A stretch of DNA of 44,863 bases from Methylobacterium sp. Leaf118 (GCF_920984675.1 NZ_CAKLBV010000039.1:1-44863); one strand, 5' to 3'. Positions 24,500 to 32,765 are shown, numbered from the stretch's first letter. Made by a program: numbers and translations. Notes: generated from the sequence alone by a model not told the origin.

Positions 24500-24811
24500 A
24501 TGGAAGTTTTCCCTCACGACGGACGGACGTGGAAAAGGTTTCCCGAGGGGGCTGTCGACCGCCGCGAGGCGGACGGGTCCGGGGAGCGCCACGGTCCCGT
24601 CGGCGGCATGCGCCCGGGCGATGCGGTGATGTTCGCCCGCCTCGACCTCGCCGAGACCCTCGGCATCTGGCGCAACGCCACCGGCCGGGTCGTCAAGACC
24701 CATCCGGCCGCCGACCACCGGGCCGACGACCCGGCCACCGTGGACGTCAAGTTCGAGGGGCACGAGACCCTTCAGGCCTACCTGCCGGCGATGTTCCGGC
24801 GCGTGAACTAG
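24500..24811 (+). CDS. Small uncharacterised protein of the sulfur island
   Basis: A 103-residue protein. The N-terminal 35 residues are charged and probably flexible; the rest looks like a compact beta-rich domain (MRPGDAVMFARLD, IWRNATGRVVKTH, ATVDVKFEGHETLQAYL), reminiscent of small SH3-like barrels. It has no cysteine, signal peptide or membrane helix. I do not recognise a family. A GAGGAG site lies upstream. The gene stands 13 bases before the serine acetyltransferase gene, so the two should be co-transcribed; a role linked to that enzyme or to the shell is conjecture. Confidence 0.75.
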   Translation: MEVFPHDGRTWKRFPEGAVDRREADGSGERHGPVGGMRPGDAVMFARLDLAETLGIWRNATGRVVKTHPAADHRADDPATVDVKFEGHETLQAYLPAMFRRVN

Positions 24812-24824
24812 GACGCAGCCCGCC

Positions 24825-25691
24825 ATGACGATCGGCACCATCGAGGCCCGTGCGGCGCTCGGCCAGCTTCCCCTGCGGGCGACCCATCGCGGCACGGCGG
24901 AGGCCGATGTCTGGCAGGAATTGCGGGCGGAGGCCGAGGCGGCCCTGGTCGAGGAGCCGCTCTATGCGGGCCTCATCCAGGCGACCGTGCTCGACCAGCG
25001 CGGTCTGTCGGGGGCGCTGGCCTACCGCCTCGCCCACCGGCTGGGCGACGGCGACCTGTCGCGGCTCACCGTGCGCGACCTGTGCGTCTCCGCCTCTGAG
25101 GCCGATCCGCACCTGACGGCCGAGGCCGTGCGCGACCTCGTCGCGATCCGCGAGCGCGACCCGACCTGCCGGCGCTATCTCGACCCGTTCCTGTTCTACA
25201 AGGGTTTTGCCGCCCTCGAAGGCTACCGGGTGGCGCACTGGCTCTGGCAGCAGGGCCGGGCGACCCTGGCGCTCCATCTCCAGAGCCGCATCTCCGAGGT
25301 GTTCGGCTGCGACATCCACCCGGCCGCGCGGATCGGCTCCGGGGTGTTCATCGACCACGCCACCGGCGTCGTCATCGGCGAGACCACGGTGGTGGCCGAC
25401 GACGTGTCGATCCTCCAGTCGGTGACGCTCGGCGGCAACGGCAAGGAGAGCGGCGACCGCCATCCGAAGATCGCCCGCGGGGTGCTGCTCAGCGTCGGCG
25501 CCAAGGTGCTCGGCAACATCCGGGTCGGGGAGGGGGCCAAGGTCGCCGCCGCCGCGGTGGTGCTGCACGAGGTGCCCGCCCACACCACCGTCGCGGGGGT
25601 GCCGGCCCGGGTGGTCTCGCGGCTTCCGGACGGGGAGAGCCCGGCTCAGACCATGGACCAGTCCTTCGTCGGCTACGGCGACGGCATCTGA
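24825..25691 (+). CDS. cysE: Serine O-acetyltransferase
   Basis: A 288-residue enzyme that acetylates L-serine with acetyl-CoA to make O-acetylserine, the carbon acceptor for sulfide in cysteine synthesis. The helical N-terminal part (about 20-140) contains DPTCRRYLDPFLFYKGFAAL. The hexapeptide-repeat left-handed helix follows (about 150-260) with the FGCDIHPAARIGSGVFIDHATG active-site region, including the conserved D and H. The C-terminal tail ends in hydrophobic GDGI, the typical end that can dock into cysteine synthase. Encapsulin desulfurase operons often carry such a gene (srpH in cyanobacteria), as does this one. Confidence 0.94.
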   Translation: MTIGTIEARAALGQLPLRATHRGTAEADVWQELRAEAEAALVEEPLYAGLIQATVLDQRGLSGALAYRLAHRLGDGDLSRLTVRDLCVSASEADPHLTAEAVRDLVAIRERDPTCRRYLDPFLFYKGFAALEGYRVAHWLWQQGRATLALHLQSRISEVFGCDIHPAARIGSGVFIDHATGVVIGETTVVADDVSILQSVTLGGNGKESGDRHPKIARGVLLSVGAKVLGNIRVGEGAKVAAAAVVLHEVPAHTTVAGVPARVVSRLPDGESPAQTMDQSFVGYGDGI

Positions 25692-26104
25692 TCCGGCGGT
25701 CCCGTGAGCCTCGGCGCGGGGCGGTCCAGCGGCGCCGGCGATGCCTCCCCCGCCAGGCGGGCAGGAGATCCTTGCCAAGACTAGGTGGCATTCTGAATTT
25801 TATAAAAAATCGTTCTCCGGTTTCGAAGTTGGTAAGAAGATAATATCACGTATCTCGCCGATGTTAGAAGGCTATCGTAAAAACAGGGCCAGAATGAGAA
25901 AACCATTCTATTGACCCGACTTGCCGATCCGCCCTAGCTTCCCGGCATTCCGCAGGAATAGACAAGCAAATCCGGCGGGATCGAAACAATTTCAAATCGT
26001 GGCCTGACGCGCCGCCAGTGGGCGCGGCTCCGATGCGGACCTTTGTCCGTATCGAGGGCACCGCACGGCCGCCTCGATCGAATGACGACGGGAGACGACG
26101 ACAG
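25692..26104. promoter_or_regulatory. Control region of the encapsulin operon
   Basis: A 413-base region with an AT-rich core (25780-26010) that stands out in this genome. TTGACC at 25911-25916 with an 18-base spacer and TAGCTT (25935-25940) is a possible promoter. Several inverted repeats surround it: ATTC-T-GAAT (25790-25798), GATA-A-TATC (25839-25847), AGAATG-N7-CATTCT (25891-25909, just before the -35) and ATTCC-GCA-GGAAT (25947-25959, near the expected start). The repeated ATTC/GAAT half-sites suggest one dimeric regulator. A GGGAG site precedes the shell gene ATG. Confidence 0.5.
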
Positions 26105-27496
26105 ATGAGTGGACCGGGCCTGAGCGTGAGCGCCTCCGCCGCGCGCAATCTAGCGACCGCGACCGTCACCTCGGTCCAGAACGTCGCCAACACCCCACGC
26201 TTCCTGCTGCGGCTCCTGCCCTTCGTGGACGTGGCGGGCGGGGTCTACCGCGTCAACCGCCGCGCCGTGGTGCTGGCCAAGCCCGGCCGCGTCGATCTCA
26301 GCGCCGAGGACGGGGGCCGCACCATCCGGTCGTCGACCCTGCGCGCCGTTCCGCTCTTCAGCCGCCTGGGCGATGCCGAACTCGCCGCGCTCGCGGGCAA
26401 GTTCACGGAGAGCAAGCACAAGGCCGGCGAGACCATCGCCGAGGAGGGCTCCACCGGTCGCAGCCTCGTCGTGGTCGCCGACGGCACCGTCGAGCTGACC
26501 CTGTCGGGCCCCTATAAGGGCCGCCTGCGCCAGGGTCTTGCTACCCGCGGCGATTATTTCGGCGACGGGGCCCTGGTCGGTGAGGCCGGCCCGGCCCCGG
26601 CCGTGAAGGCGCTCTCGGCGGTAACGCTGCTGACGCTCGACCGCGCGGCGATCGAGGACGAGGGCATCCGTACGCGCATCGGCCAGTACCAGGAGGAGCG
26701 CGACCGCCTGACGGGTCACACCAATTCCCACGGGGAGCAGGGCATCGAGCTGCTCGCGGTCCATACCGGCGAGCCGCGCCTGCCGACCACCTTCGTCGAT
26801 TACGAGATCGACCCGCGCGAGTACCATCTCTCGACGATCCAGACGATCCTCAACACTCATACCCGCGTCACCGACCTCTACTCCAACGAGATCGATCAGC
26901 TGCGCGAGCAGATCCGCCTCACGGTCGATGCCGTGAAGGAGCGCGAGGAGTGGGAGCTGCTCAACAACTCGCAGTTCGGCCTGCTCGGCGAGGTCGCCGG
27001 CCGCCAGCGCATCCCGACCCGCTCGGGCCCGCCGACCCCGGACGATCTCGACGAGCTGCTGACGCTGGTCTGGAAGAAGCCCGCCTTCTTCGTGGCCCAT
27101 CCCCGGGCCATCGCGGCCTTCGGCCGTGAGGCCACCCGCCGCGGCGTGCCGCCGGTCGTCGTCCACCTGTTCGGCGCCCCCTTCATCACTTGGCGCGGCG
27201 TGCCGCTGGTGCCGAGCGACAAGCTGCCGATCGACATCGACCCGGTGACGGGCGCGCAGACCACCTCGATCCTGCTCCTGCGCGTCGGCGAGGGCGAGCA
27301 GGGCGTCGTCGGGCTGCAGAAGTCGGGCGTGACCGGCGAGATCGAGCCCGGCCTGTCGGTGCGCTACATGGGCACCAACGACCATTCCATCGCCTCGCAC
27401 CTCGTGACCCGCTACTTCTCGGCCGCCGTGCTGGTCGAAGACGCGATCGCCCGTCTCGATAACGTGCTGCTGGGCAACTACCATGACTACGCCTAA
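26105..27496 (+). CDS. Family 2 encapsulin shell protein with internal cyclic-nucleotide-binding-like domain (2B type)
   Basis: A 463-residue HK97-fold nanocompartment shell protein. After an N-terminal arm (about 1-60), a cNMP-binding-like domain is inserted at about 76-196 (LRAVPLFSRLGDAELAALA to the YFGDGALVGE cassette). The rest is the capsid fold: PTTFVDYEIDPREYHLSTIQT, the long helix VKEREEWELLNN, LTLVWKKPAFFVAHPRAIAAFGRE and FITWRGVPLVPSDKLP are classic Family 2 segments. It should self-assemble into a closed shell. The nucleotide pocket looks degenerate: FGD replaces FGE, and the arginine position carries proline. The cargo gene overlaps its 3' end by 14 bases. ATG 26105 is preferred over a GTG at 26018. 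Confidence 0.92.
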   Translation: MSGPGLSVSASAARNLATATVTSVQNVANTPRFLLRLLPFVDVAGGVYRVNRRAVVLAKPGRVDLSAEDGGRTIRSSTLRAVPLFSRLGDAELAALAGKFTESKHKAGETIAEEGSTGRSLVVVADGTVELTLSGPYKGRLRQGLATRGDYFGDGALVGEAGPAPAVKALSAVTLLTLDRAAIEDEGIRTRIGQYQEERDRLTGHTNSHGEQGIELLAVHTGEPRLPTTFVDYEIDPREYHLSTIQTILNTHTRVTDLYSNEIDQLREQIRLTVDAVKEREEWELLNNSQFGLLGEVAGRQRIPTRSGPPTPDDLDELLTLVWKKPAFFVAHPRAIAAFGREATRRGVPPVVVHLFGAPFITWRGVPLVPSDKLPIDIDPVTGAQTTSILLLRVGEGEQGVVGLQKSGVTGEIEPGLSVRYMGTNDHSIASHLVTRYFSAAVLVEDAIARLDNVLLGNYHDYA

Positions 27497-29528
27497 CGCC
27501 GCGGCGATCGGTCTCCCGACCGGCAGCGCGGGCGATCTTGCGCATGCCGATCTCGTCGGGCGCCTCGCCCGCGAGATCTACGGCCAGGGACAGGCGTCGA
27601 GCGCGCCGTTCCAACCCCACCCGACGCAGACTTCCCAGGCCTCTCAGGGCCTGGAGACCCTCCCCTCCGGTTCCGGGCAGCCTGCGCTGCCCGGCGCCAC
27701 CCTCGGTGCGCCCTCCGCGCCGTTGGGCGCCCTGCCGTCCGGCGTCCAGCCCGACGTGTCGGCGTTGGCCGCCCGCTCGTTCGGCGCGCCGCCGGTCGGC
27801 CTGCCCGGCCTCTCCGGCCCCTCGCACGCCAACCCCGTCGGCGCGACGCCCGCGCCGGCGAGCGCGAACTTTTTCGATGTGGCGGGAATCCCCTCGGTGC
27901 ATCCGTTCCCGAACCAGAACCGGTTGCCCGAGTTCTTCGTACCGAGCGTGCCCGACGTGGCGGCGGCGATCCCGGGCGGGCACGACCTGCACCGTCAGGT
28001 CGCGGCCGACCACCCGCGTGCGAACGGCTTCGCCCACGCGCTGGCGCCGCACCTCGTGCCCGCCGCCCCGGGCAAAGGCGGCCGAGGCAAGGGCGGCAGA
28101 GGAGGCGGCAAGGACGAGGCGCAGGAGCATCATTCGGAGTTCGGCCGGCTGCCGCATCCGAGCACGCCCGACAACACGGGCGACTACTACTTCCTGAACC
28201 CAGCGCCGCCGCCGGCGCGGGCGAAGACGGCCCATGCCCAGCCGCGGGTCGAGCCCTCGCGCCATGCCGGCCCCGCCCCGCGGGTGACCTCGCACGGCTC
28301 GGTGCCGGCCGGCGCGCCCTTCGATGTCGAGCACGTGCGAAAAGACTTCCCGGCGCTCCACCAGAGCGTGAACGGGCACCGCCTCGTCTGGCTCGACAAC
28401 GCGGCCACCACCCACAAGCCGCAGAGCGTGATCGACGCCACGAGCGAGTTCTACGCCCGCCACAACTCGAACATCCACCGGGCCGCCCACACCCTGGCGG
28501 CCCGCTCGACGGACCTGTTCGAGGGGGGGCGCGAGAAGACGCGCCGCTTTCTCAACGCCCCGTCGAAGGACGAGATCGTCTTCCTGCGCGGCACGACCGA
28601 GGCGATCAACCTCGTGGCCAATTCCTACGGCCGCGCGAATATCGGCCCCGGCGACGAGATCATCGTCTCGACGATCGAGCACCACGCCAACATCGTCCCC
28701 TGGCAACTCCTGGCCCAGCAGACCGGCGCGACCCTCCGGGTGATCCCGGTGGACGACCGCGGCGACATCATCTTCGAGCAATACGCCGCGCTGTTGTCGG
28801 GCCGGACCAAGATCGTGTCGGTGACCCACGTCGCCAACGCCCTCGGCACGGTGAACCCGATCCCCGAGATCATCGCGCTGGCCCATGCCTATGGCGTGCC
28901 GGTGCTGGTCGATGCCGCGCAATCGACGCCGCACATCCCGATCGACGTGCAGGCGCTCGACGCCGATTTCCTGGTCTTCTCCGGCCACAAGGTGTTCGGC
29001 CCCACCGGCATCGGCGCCCTCTACGGGAAGAAACACCTCCTGGAGGCGATGCCGCCGTGGCAGGGCGGCGGCCACATGATCGAGGACGTCACCTTCTCCA
29101 AGACCGTCTACAAGGGCGCGCCGGAGAAGTTCGAGGCGGGCACGCCCGACATCGCCGGGGCGGTCGGCCTCGGAGCGGCGCTCGACTATCTCGAGAGCGT
29201 CGGCCTGCCGGCCATCTCGGCCTACGAGCACGACCTGCTCGACTATGCCCAGGAGGGCCTCGCCGAGATCAGGGGCCTGCGCCTCATCGGCACGGCGCGC
29301 CACAAGGCGAGCGTGATGTCCTTCACGGTCGAGGGCCTCAAGAACGAGACGGTCGCCCACCATCTCGACGGCCACGGCGTCGCGGTGCGCTCCGGGCACC
29401 ACTGCGCCCTGCCGGCGCTGCGCCGCTTCGGCGTCGACCAGTCGGTGCGCGCCTCGCTCGCCTTCTACAACACCCGCGAGGACGTGGACGTGTTCCTGAA
29501 GGCGCTTCGGACCCTGCCGCGGCACTGA
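27483..29528 (+). CDS. Encapsulin cargo cysteine desulfurase (SufS-like) with long disordered N-terminal domain
   Basis: A 681-residue PLP enzyme. Residues 1-279 are low-complexity, rich in Pro, Ala, Gly and Ser, with short hydrophobic islands (AHADLVGRLAREIYG, NFFDVAGIPSVHPFP, RLPEFFVPSVPDV, DYYFLNPAPPP) and a basic glycine tract near residue 200. From residue 280 it is a class II cysteine desulfurase: EHHANIVPW, K503 in FSGHKVFGPTG as the PLP Schiff-base lysine, and catalytic C641 in RSGHHCALP. It removes sulfur from L-cysteine as an enzyme persulfide, giving alanine. The N-terminal extension matches the cargo-loading domain known from Family 2 systems. Translation is probably coupled to the shell gene. 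Confidence 0.93.
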   Translation: MTTPNAAAIGLPTGSAGDLAHADLVGRLAREIYGQGQASSAPFQPHPTQTSQASQGLETLPSGSGQPALPGATLGAPSAPLGALPSGVQPDVSALAARSFGAPPVGLPGLSGPSHANPVGATPAPASANFFDVAGIPSVHPFPNQNRLPEFFVPSVPDVAAAIPGGHDLHRQVAADHPRANGFAHALAPHLVPAAPGKGGRGKGGRGGGKDEAQEHHSEFGRLPHPSTPDNTGDYYFLNPAPPPARAKTAHAQPRVEPSRHAGPAPRVTSHGSVPAGAPFDVEHVRKDFPALHQSVNGHRLVWLDNAATTHKPQSVIDATSEFYARHNSNIHRAAHTLAARSTDLFEGGREKTRRFLNAPSKDEIVFLRGTTEAINLVANSYGRANIGPGDEIIVSTIEHHANIVPWQLLAQQTGATLRVIPVDDRGDIIFEQYAALLSGRTKIVSVTHVANALGTVNPIPEIIALAHAYGVPVLVDAAQSTPHIPIDVQALDADFLVFSGHKVFGPTGIGALYGKKHLLEAMPPWQGGGHMIEDVTFSKTVYKGAPEKFEAGTPDIAGAVGLGAALDYLESVGLPAISAYEHDLLDYAQEGLAEIRGLRLIGTARHKASVMSFTVEGLKNETVAHHLDGHGVAVRSGHHCALPALRRFGVDQSVRASLAFYNTREDVDVFLKALRTLPRH

Positions 29529-29743
29529 ACCGGCGCCTGCCACCGGCCGTTCGGGCCCCCGTGTCCGCCGGGCGGCGCATCACGCGCCCCCGGCGGCGTC
29601 CGTTTTGGGCCGGTCGCGTCGCTGTCGAACGAGCGCTGTCGGTGGTCCGCCTTGTCGTGCGCGCCCGCGTCGCAATACGGAGGACGGGACGAAGCGGGGC
29701 CGTGAACAGACCCGAGAAGATACTTCTGCGCCGGGAGAATTCG

Positions 29744-29769
29744 GGAACTTCGTCTTCCTGAATCGCTTT
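29744..29769 (+). promoter_or_regulatory. Possible EcfG (general stress) promoter of the secreted repeat protein
   Basis: GGAAC at 29744-29748, a 17-base spacer, then CTTT at 29766-29769 resemble GGAAC-N16/17-CGTT with one mismatch. The expected start leaves a leader of about 45 bases to the GGAGG site and GTG start. The PhyR/EcfG general stress response is well known in Methylobacterium; use here is inferred. Confidence 0.4.
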
Positions 29770-29821
29770 CCCCGGTCTGAACGGGTGACACACCCGCAAG
29801 ATCATCTCGGAGGAAACCAAC

Positions 29822-30202
29822 GTGACGTTCACGAAAACCGTTGTCGCGGCCGCTGCCCTGGCCCTCATGACCGGCTCTGCTTTCGCCGCGCCCTGCAACA
29901 CCGGCAGCACCGCCAAGGCACCGGAGGGCTCCAGCGCCGCCGGCAGCAGCACCGGCAGCGGCGCCGATGCCGGCTCGAAGAACCTCGCGGGTGGCCAGCA
30001 GCCGGCCTCGCCGGGCACGGTGGGCGCCATGAACAATGTCGGCGCCAACCAGGGCGTGGCCGACAAGCCGGGCTCGAAGGAGACGTCCTCGGCCAAGAAC
30101 AATGCGGGCGGCAACCAGCCGGCCTCGCCGGGCACGGTCGGCGCCATGAATGCCGCCGGCAACGACCAGAAGCTCGGCGAGAAGGGCGGCAACGACTGCT
30201 GA
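29822..30202 (+). CDS. Small secreted repeat protein, unknown function
   Basis: A 126-residue protein starting at GTG 29822 behind TCGGAGG. A clear signal peptide (about 1-22, ending SAFA) leads to a mature protein of about 100 residues rich in Gly, Ala, Ser and Asn, with one Cys near each end. Two imperfect copies of a unit with the core PASPGTVGAMN are present (about residues 52-78 and 90-117). It looks disordered and hydrophilic. I do not recognise a function. A strong terminator follows. It may be a stress-induced periplasmic protein, judging from the promoter-like sequence upstream. Confidence 0.75.
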   Translation: MTFTKTVVAAAALALMTGSAFAAPCNTGSTAKAPEGSSAAGSSTGSGADAGSKNLAGGQQPASPGTVGAMNNVGANQGVADKPGSKETSSAKNNAGGNQPASPGTVGAMNAAGNDQKLGEKGGNDC

Positions 30203-30231
30203 CCGGCCCCGCAGCGCCACACGATACGCAG

Positions 30232-30261
30232 GCCCCCGCATCGCCCGATGCGGGGGCTTTT
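30232..30261 (+). terminator. Intrinsic terminator after the secreted repeat protein gene
   Basis: GCCCCCGCATCG / CGATGCGGGGGC, 12 perfect pairs with a 2-base CC turn, followed by TTTT. It begins 29 bases after the stop and ends at the base before the stop codon of the convergent DUF697 gene. The stem could also stop transcripts from the other strand, but there it lacks a T-run. Confidence 0.85.
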
Positions 30262-31323
30262 CTACGCCTTGTCGGTTTCGCTCCCGCGGAAGAGCTGGCC
30301 GGCCACGTCGTTCACCGTGGGCGGCGTCGCCCGCACGAAGGGGAGGGGCCGGCAGACGGCGACGGCCGCGAGGCCGAAGCGCGCGGTCATCAGGCCGTTC
30401 AGCACGCCCTCGCCGAGCTTGGCCGAGACCCGGGCGGCGAGGCCGAGCCCGAGCACCTGATGCAGCATGCCCTCGCCCACCGCCATCCCGCCGGTGACGG
30501 TGAGATGCGCGAAGGCCGCCCGCGCCAGCCGCAGGAACCCGAGCAGCCCCGGCCGGCCGCCATAGATCGCGGCGATCCGGCGCAGGAGCCGGGCGGCGGA
30601 GTAGACCACGAAGGCGACGTCCACGATCGCCCGCGGGCTCAACGCCGTCACCGCCGAGACCTGGCTCGCCGCCTGGGCGATGGCGGCTTTGGCCTGCCGG
30701 TCGAGGGGGGCGAGCAACTCGCCCTCGGCGAGCCCGAGCCGGTCGTCCACGTCGAGAATCGCGTCGCCCACCGCGTCGAGCCGCTGGAGGGCACCGCTGA
30801 GCGCCGGGCGATCGGCGTAGAGGGCGCGCAGTTCCCTCACGACACCCTGCGCCGCGGTGTGGTCGCGGGTCGCCAGGGCGGCGAGCGCCTGCTCGCGCAG
30901 CGCTTCGATCTTGCGCTCCCGCCAGACGCCGAGCGCCTCGCGGCCGACGATGGCGGTGAGGGCGATGAGGGCCAGCGCCACGAGGGCCAGCGCCACCCAG
31001 CCGAGCCAGGGCGCGGTGGCGAACAGGTCGGCGACGAGCCGTTCCAGCGAGAGCCCGACCGCGATGGCCACGAGGCTGCCCACCGCCCCGAACAGGATCG
31101 AGACCCACGGCGCCCGGCGTCGCGGGGCCACGGGCACCGCCACGCGATCGGCGGCTTCGACGATCTCGAACGGTTCCTCCACCAGCCGCACATCCGGACC
31201 CAGTTCGGGGCGGAACGCGGCGCGCGGCGGGGCCTGGGGGGGCTCCCCCTCGGCGGCACCGGGCGGTGGCTCGGCGGACGGGATGCGGAAGGCGCGCGGA
31301 CGCTGGCCGGGAGGGTTCGTCAC
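30262..31323 (-). CDS. DUF697 / YcjF-like membrane protein (TIGR01620)
   Basis: A 353-residue protein. A proline-rich cytoplasmic N-terminus (about 1-72) precedes two close membrane helices (about 73-125), then a helical domain (DUF697) with SQVSAVTALSPRAIVDVAFVVYSAARLLRRIAAIYGGRPG, the YcjF signature. In E. coli ycjX-ycjF belong to the Psp envelope-stress regulon; here the order is the same and the gene overlaps ycjX as ATGA (31320-31323). Molecular role unknown. Confidence 0.88.
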   Translation of the reverse strand: MTNPPGQRPRAFRIPSAEPPPGAAEGEPPQAPPRAAFRPELGPDVRLVEEPFEIVEAADRVAVPVAPRRRAPWVSILFGAVGSLVAIAVGLSLERLVADLFATAPWLGWVALALVALALIALTAIVGREALGVWRERKIEALREQALAALATRDHTAAQGVVRELRALYADRPALSGALQRLDAVGDAILDVDDRLGLAEGELLAPLDRQAKAAIAQAASQVSAVTALSPRAIVDVAFVVYSAARLLRRIAAIYGGRPGLLGFLRLARAAFAHLTVTGGMAVGEGMLHQVLGLGLAARVSAKLGEGVLNGLMTARFGLAAVAVCRPLPFVRATPPTVNDVAGQLFRGSETDKA

Positions 31324-32765
31324 GTCAATCGGTCCCCGATCAGGAACTGCATCGCCCGGTCGAGCCGGATCTGCGGCAGGTGGCCCGGCCGGCCGAGGGC
31401 GTCGGGCCGGACCGGGGGCGGGCGGAAACGCGGGAAGCGGAACGAGCCCGGCGGGATCGCCCCCTCGAGCACGGCCTGGGGGTCGGCGGGCAATTCCCCG
31501 GGAAAGACCGCGGCGTCGGTCCGGCCGTCGAAGACTTCCTCGCCGACATGCTCGCCCGCCTCCGGCGTCCCCGAGACCGCGCGCAGCACCTCGGCGCCGT
31601 CATGGATCGTGGTCTCGCGGGTGGCGCGCACGGAGGCGAGCGCCACCGTGCCGACCCGGGCGCCCGCGGCCTCGGTGCGGCGCATGGCGCGGGAGACGAG
31701 CAGGCGCAGCAGGGCGTCGAGCCGGTCGTGGCTCGACTGATGCAGGTGGTCGGCCTTGGTGGCCGCGAACAGGATCTTGTCGGCGCGCGGCGCGAAGAAG
31801 CGCGAGAGCAGCGAGTTGCGGCCGACCCGGAAGGACAGCAGCACCGCGTCGAGGGCCTCTTCCAGCTCGGCGAGGGCGGCTGGGCCGGAATCGACCGCCG
31901 AGAGCACGTCGACCAGCACGATCTGCCGGTCGACCCGCTGGAAATGCTCGCGGAAGAACGGCTCGACCACCTTCGCCTTGTAGGCCTCGAAGCGCCGCTC
32001 CATCAGGGCGCCGAGGCTGCCGGGCACGGTCTCGTCGCTCAAGCCGTCGAGGGGCGCGAAGGTCAGCATCGGCGAGCCGGCGAGGTCCCCGGGCATCAGG
32101 AAGCGGCCGGGCGGCGTGGTCGCCACCGATTCGGCGCCCGCGCGCAGGGCCGAGAGATAGGTCTTGAAGGCGTTGGCGGCGCGCTCGGCCACGACCTCGT
32201 CGAGGGGGGCGGCCGGATCGAGCTCGGCCATCGCGGCGAGCCAGGGGGCCGCGATCCCGGCGCGGCCGGCCCGGCGGGTGCCGGCGATGGTGGCGCGCGA
32301 CCACGCCACGTAGCTCTGGTCGATCAGGGCGAGGTCGAGCAGCCACTCGCCGGGATAATCGACCACGTCGAGCATCAGCGTGGCCGGGCCGCTGCGCCAG
32401 CCGCCCGCGCGCTGGTACTCGATGGCGAGGCGGAACTGGCTGATCCGATCGGTCGAGCCCGGCCAGCGCCGCGCTTCGGTGAGCGCGGAAAAGTTCTCCT
32501 CGAAGGGGAAGCGCGGCACGTCGTCGTCGGGCTGGGGCACCAACCGGGCGCGGCGCAGGCGGCCTGCCTGCGCCGGCTCGAAGGCGGGCAGGGCATGGCC
32601 CTCGACGAGGTGGTGGATCAGCGCGGTCGTGAACACCGTCTTGCCCGAGCGGGCGAGCCCGGTCACGCCGAGCCGCAGGGTGGGCTGGATCAGGAGATCG
32701 CCGGACGCCTCGGCGAAGGCCCGGATCGCGGAACCCGCCTGCGCGGCGTAATCGAAGAGGGGCAA
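31320..32765 (-). CDS. ycjX: YcjX-family GTPase-like ATPase
   Basis: A 481-residue P-loop protein. Walker A GLARSGKT is at 36-43 near the N-terminus; FPFEENF, DVVDYPGEWLLDL (Walker B region) and ILFAATKADHLH (nucleotide specificity-like) are conserved in the family. YcjX proteins are stress-associated NTPases that bind guanine and adenine nucleotides; their precise role is unsettled. It is translationally coupled to the DUF697 gene downstream. No psp genes are visible nearby. Confidence 0.9.
   Translation of the reverse strand: MPLFDYAAQAGSAIRAFAEASGDLLIQPTLRLGVTGLARSGKTVFTTALIHHLVEGHALPAFEPAQAGRLRRARLVPQPDDDVPRFPFEENFSALTEARRWPGSTDRISQFRLAIEYQRAGGWRSGPATLMLDVVDYPGEWLLDLALIDQSYVAWSRATIAGTRRAGRAGIAAPWLAAMAELDPAAPLDEVVAERAANAFKTYLSALRAGAESVATTPPGRFLMPGDLAGSPMLTFAPLDGLSDETVPGSLGALMERRFEAYKAKVVEPFFREHFQRVDRQIVLVDVLSAVDSGPAALAELEEALDAVLLSFRVGRNSLLSRFFAPRADKILFAATKADHLHQSSHDRLDALLRLLVSRAMRRTEAAGARVGTVALASVRATRETTIHDGAEVLRAVSGTPEAGEHVGEEVFDGRTDAAVFPGELPADPQAVLEGAIPPGSFRFPRFRPPPVRPDALGRPGHLPQIRLDRAMQFLIGDRLT

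Noticed and set aside
26018..26104. Extended N-terminus of the encapsulin from a GTG at 26018
   Set aside because: The added residues look like translated leader, and the ATG at 26105 has a better ribosome site and matches the family start.
27483..29528. Housekeeping SufS of the suf iron-sulfur cluster operon
   Set aside because: No sufB, sufC, sufD or sufE nearby, and the 279-residue N-terminal extension and overlap with an encapsulin gene mark it as a cargo enzyme.
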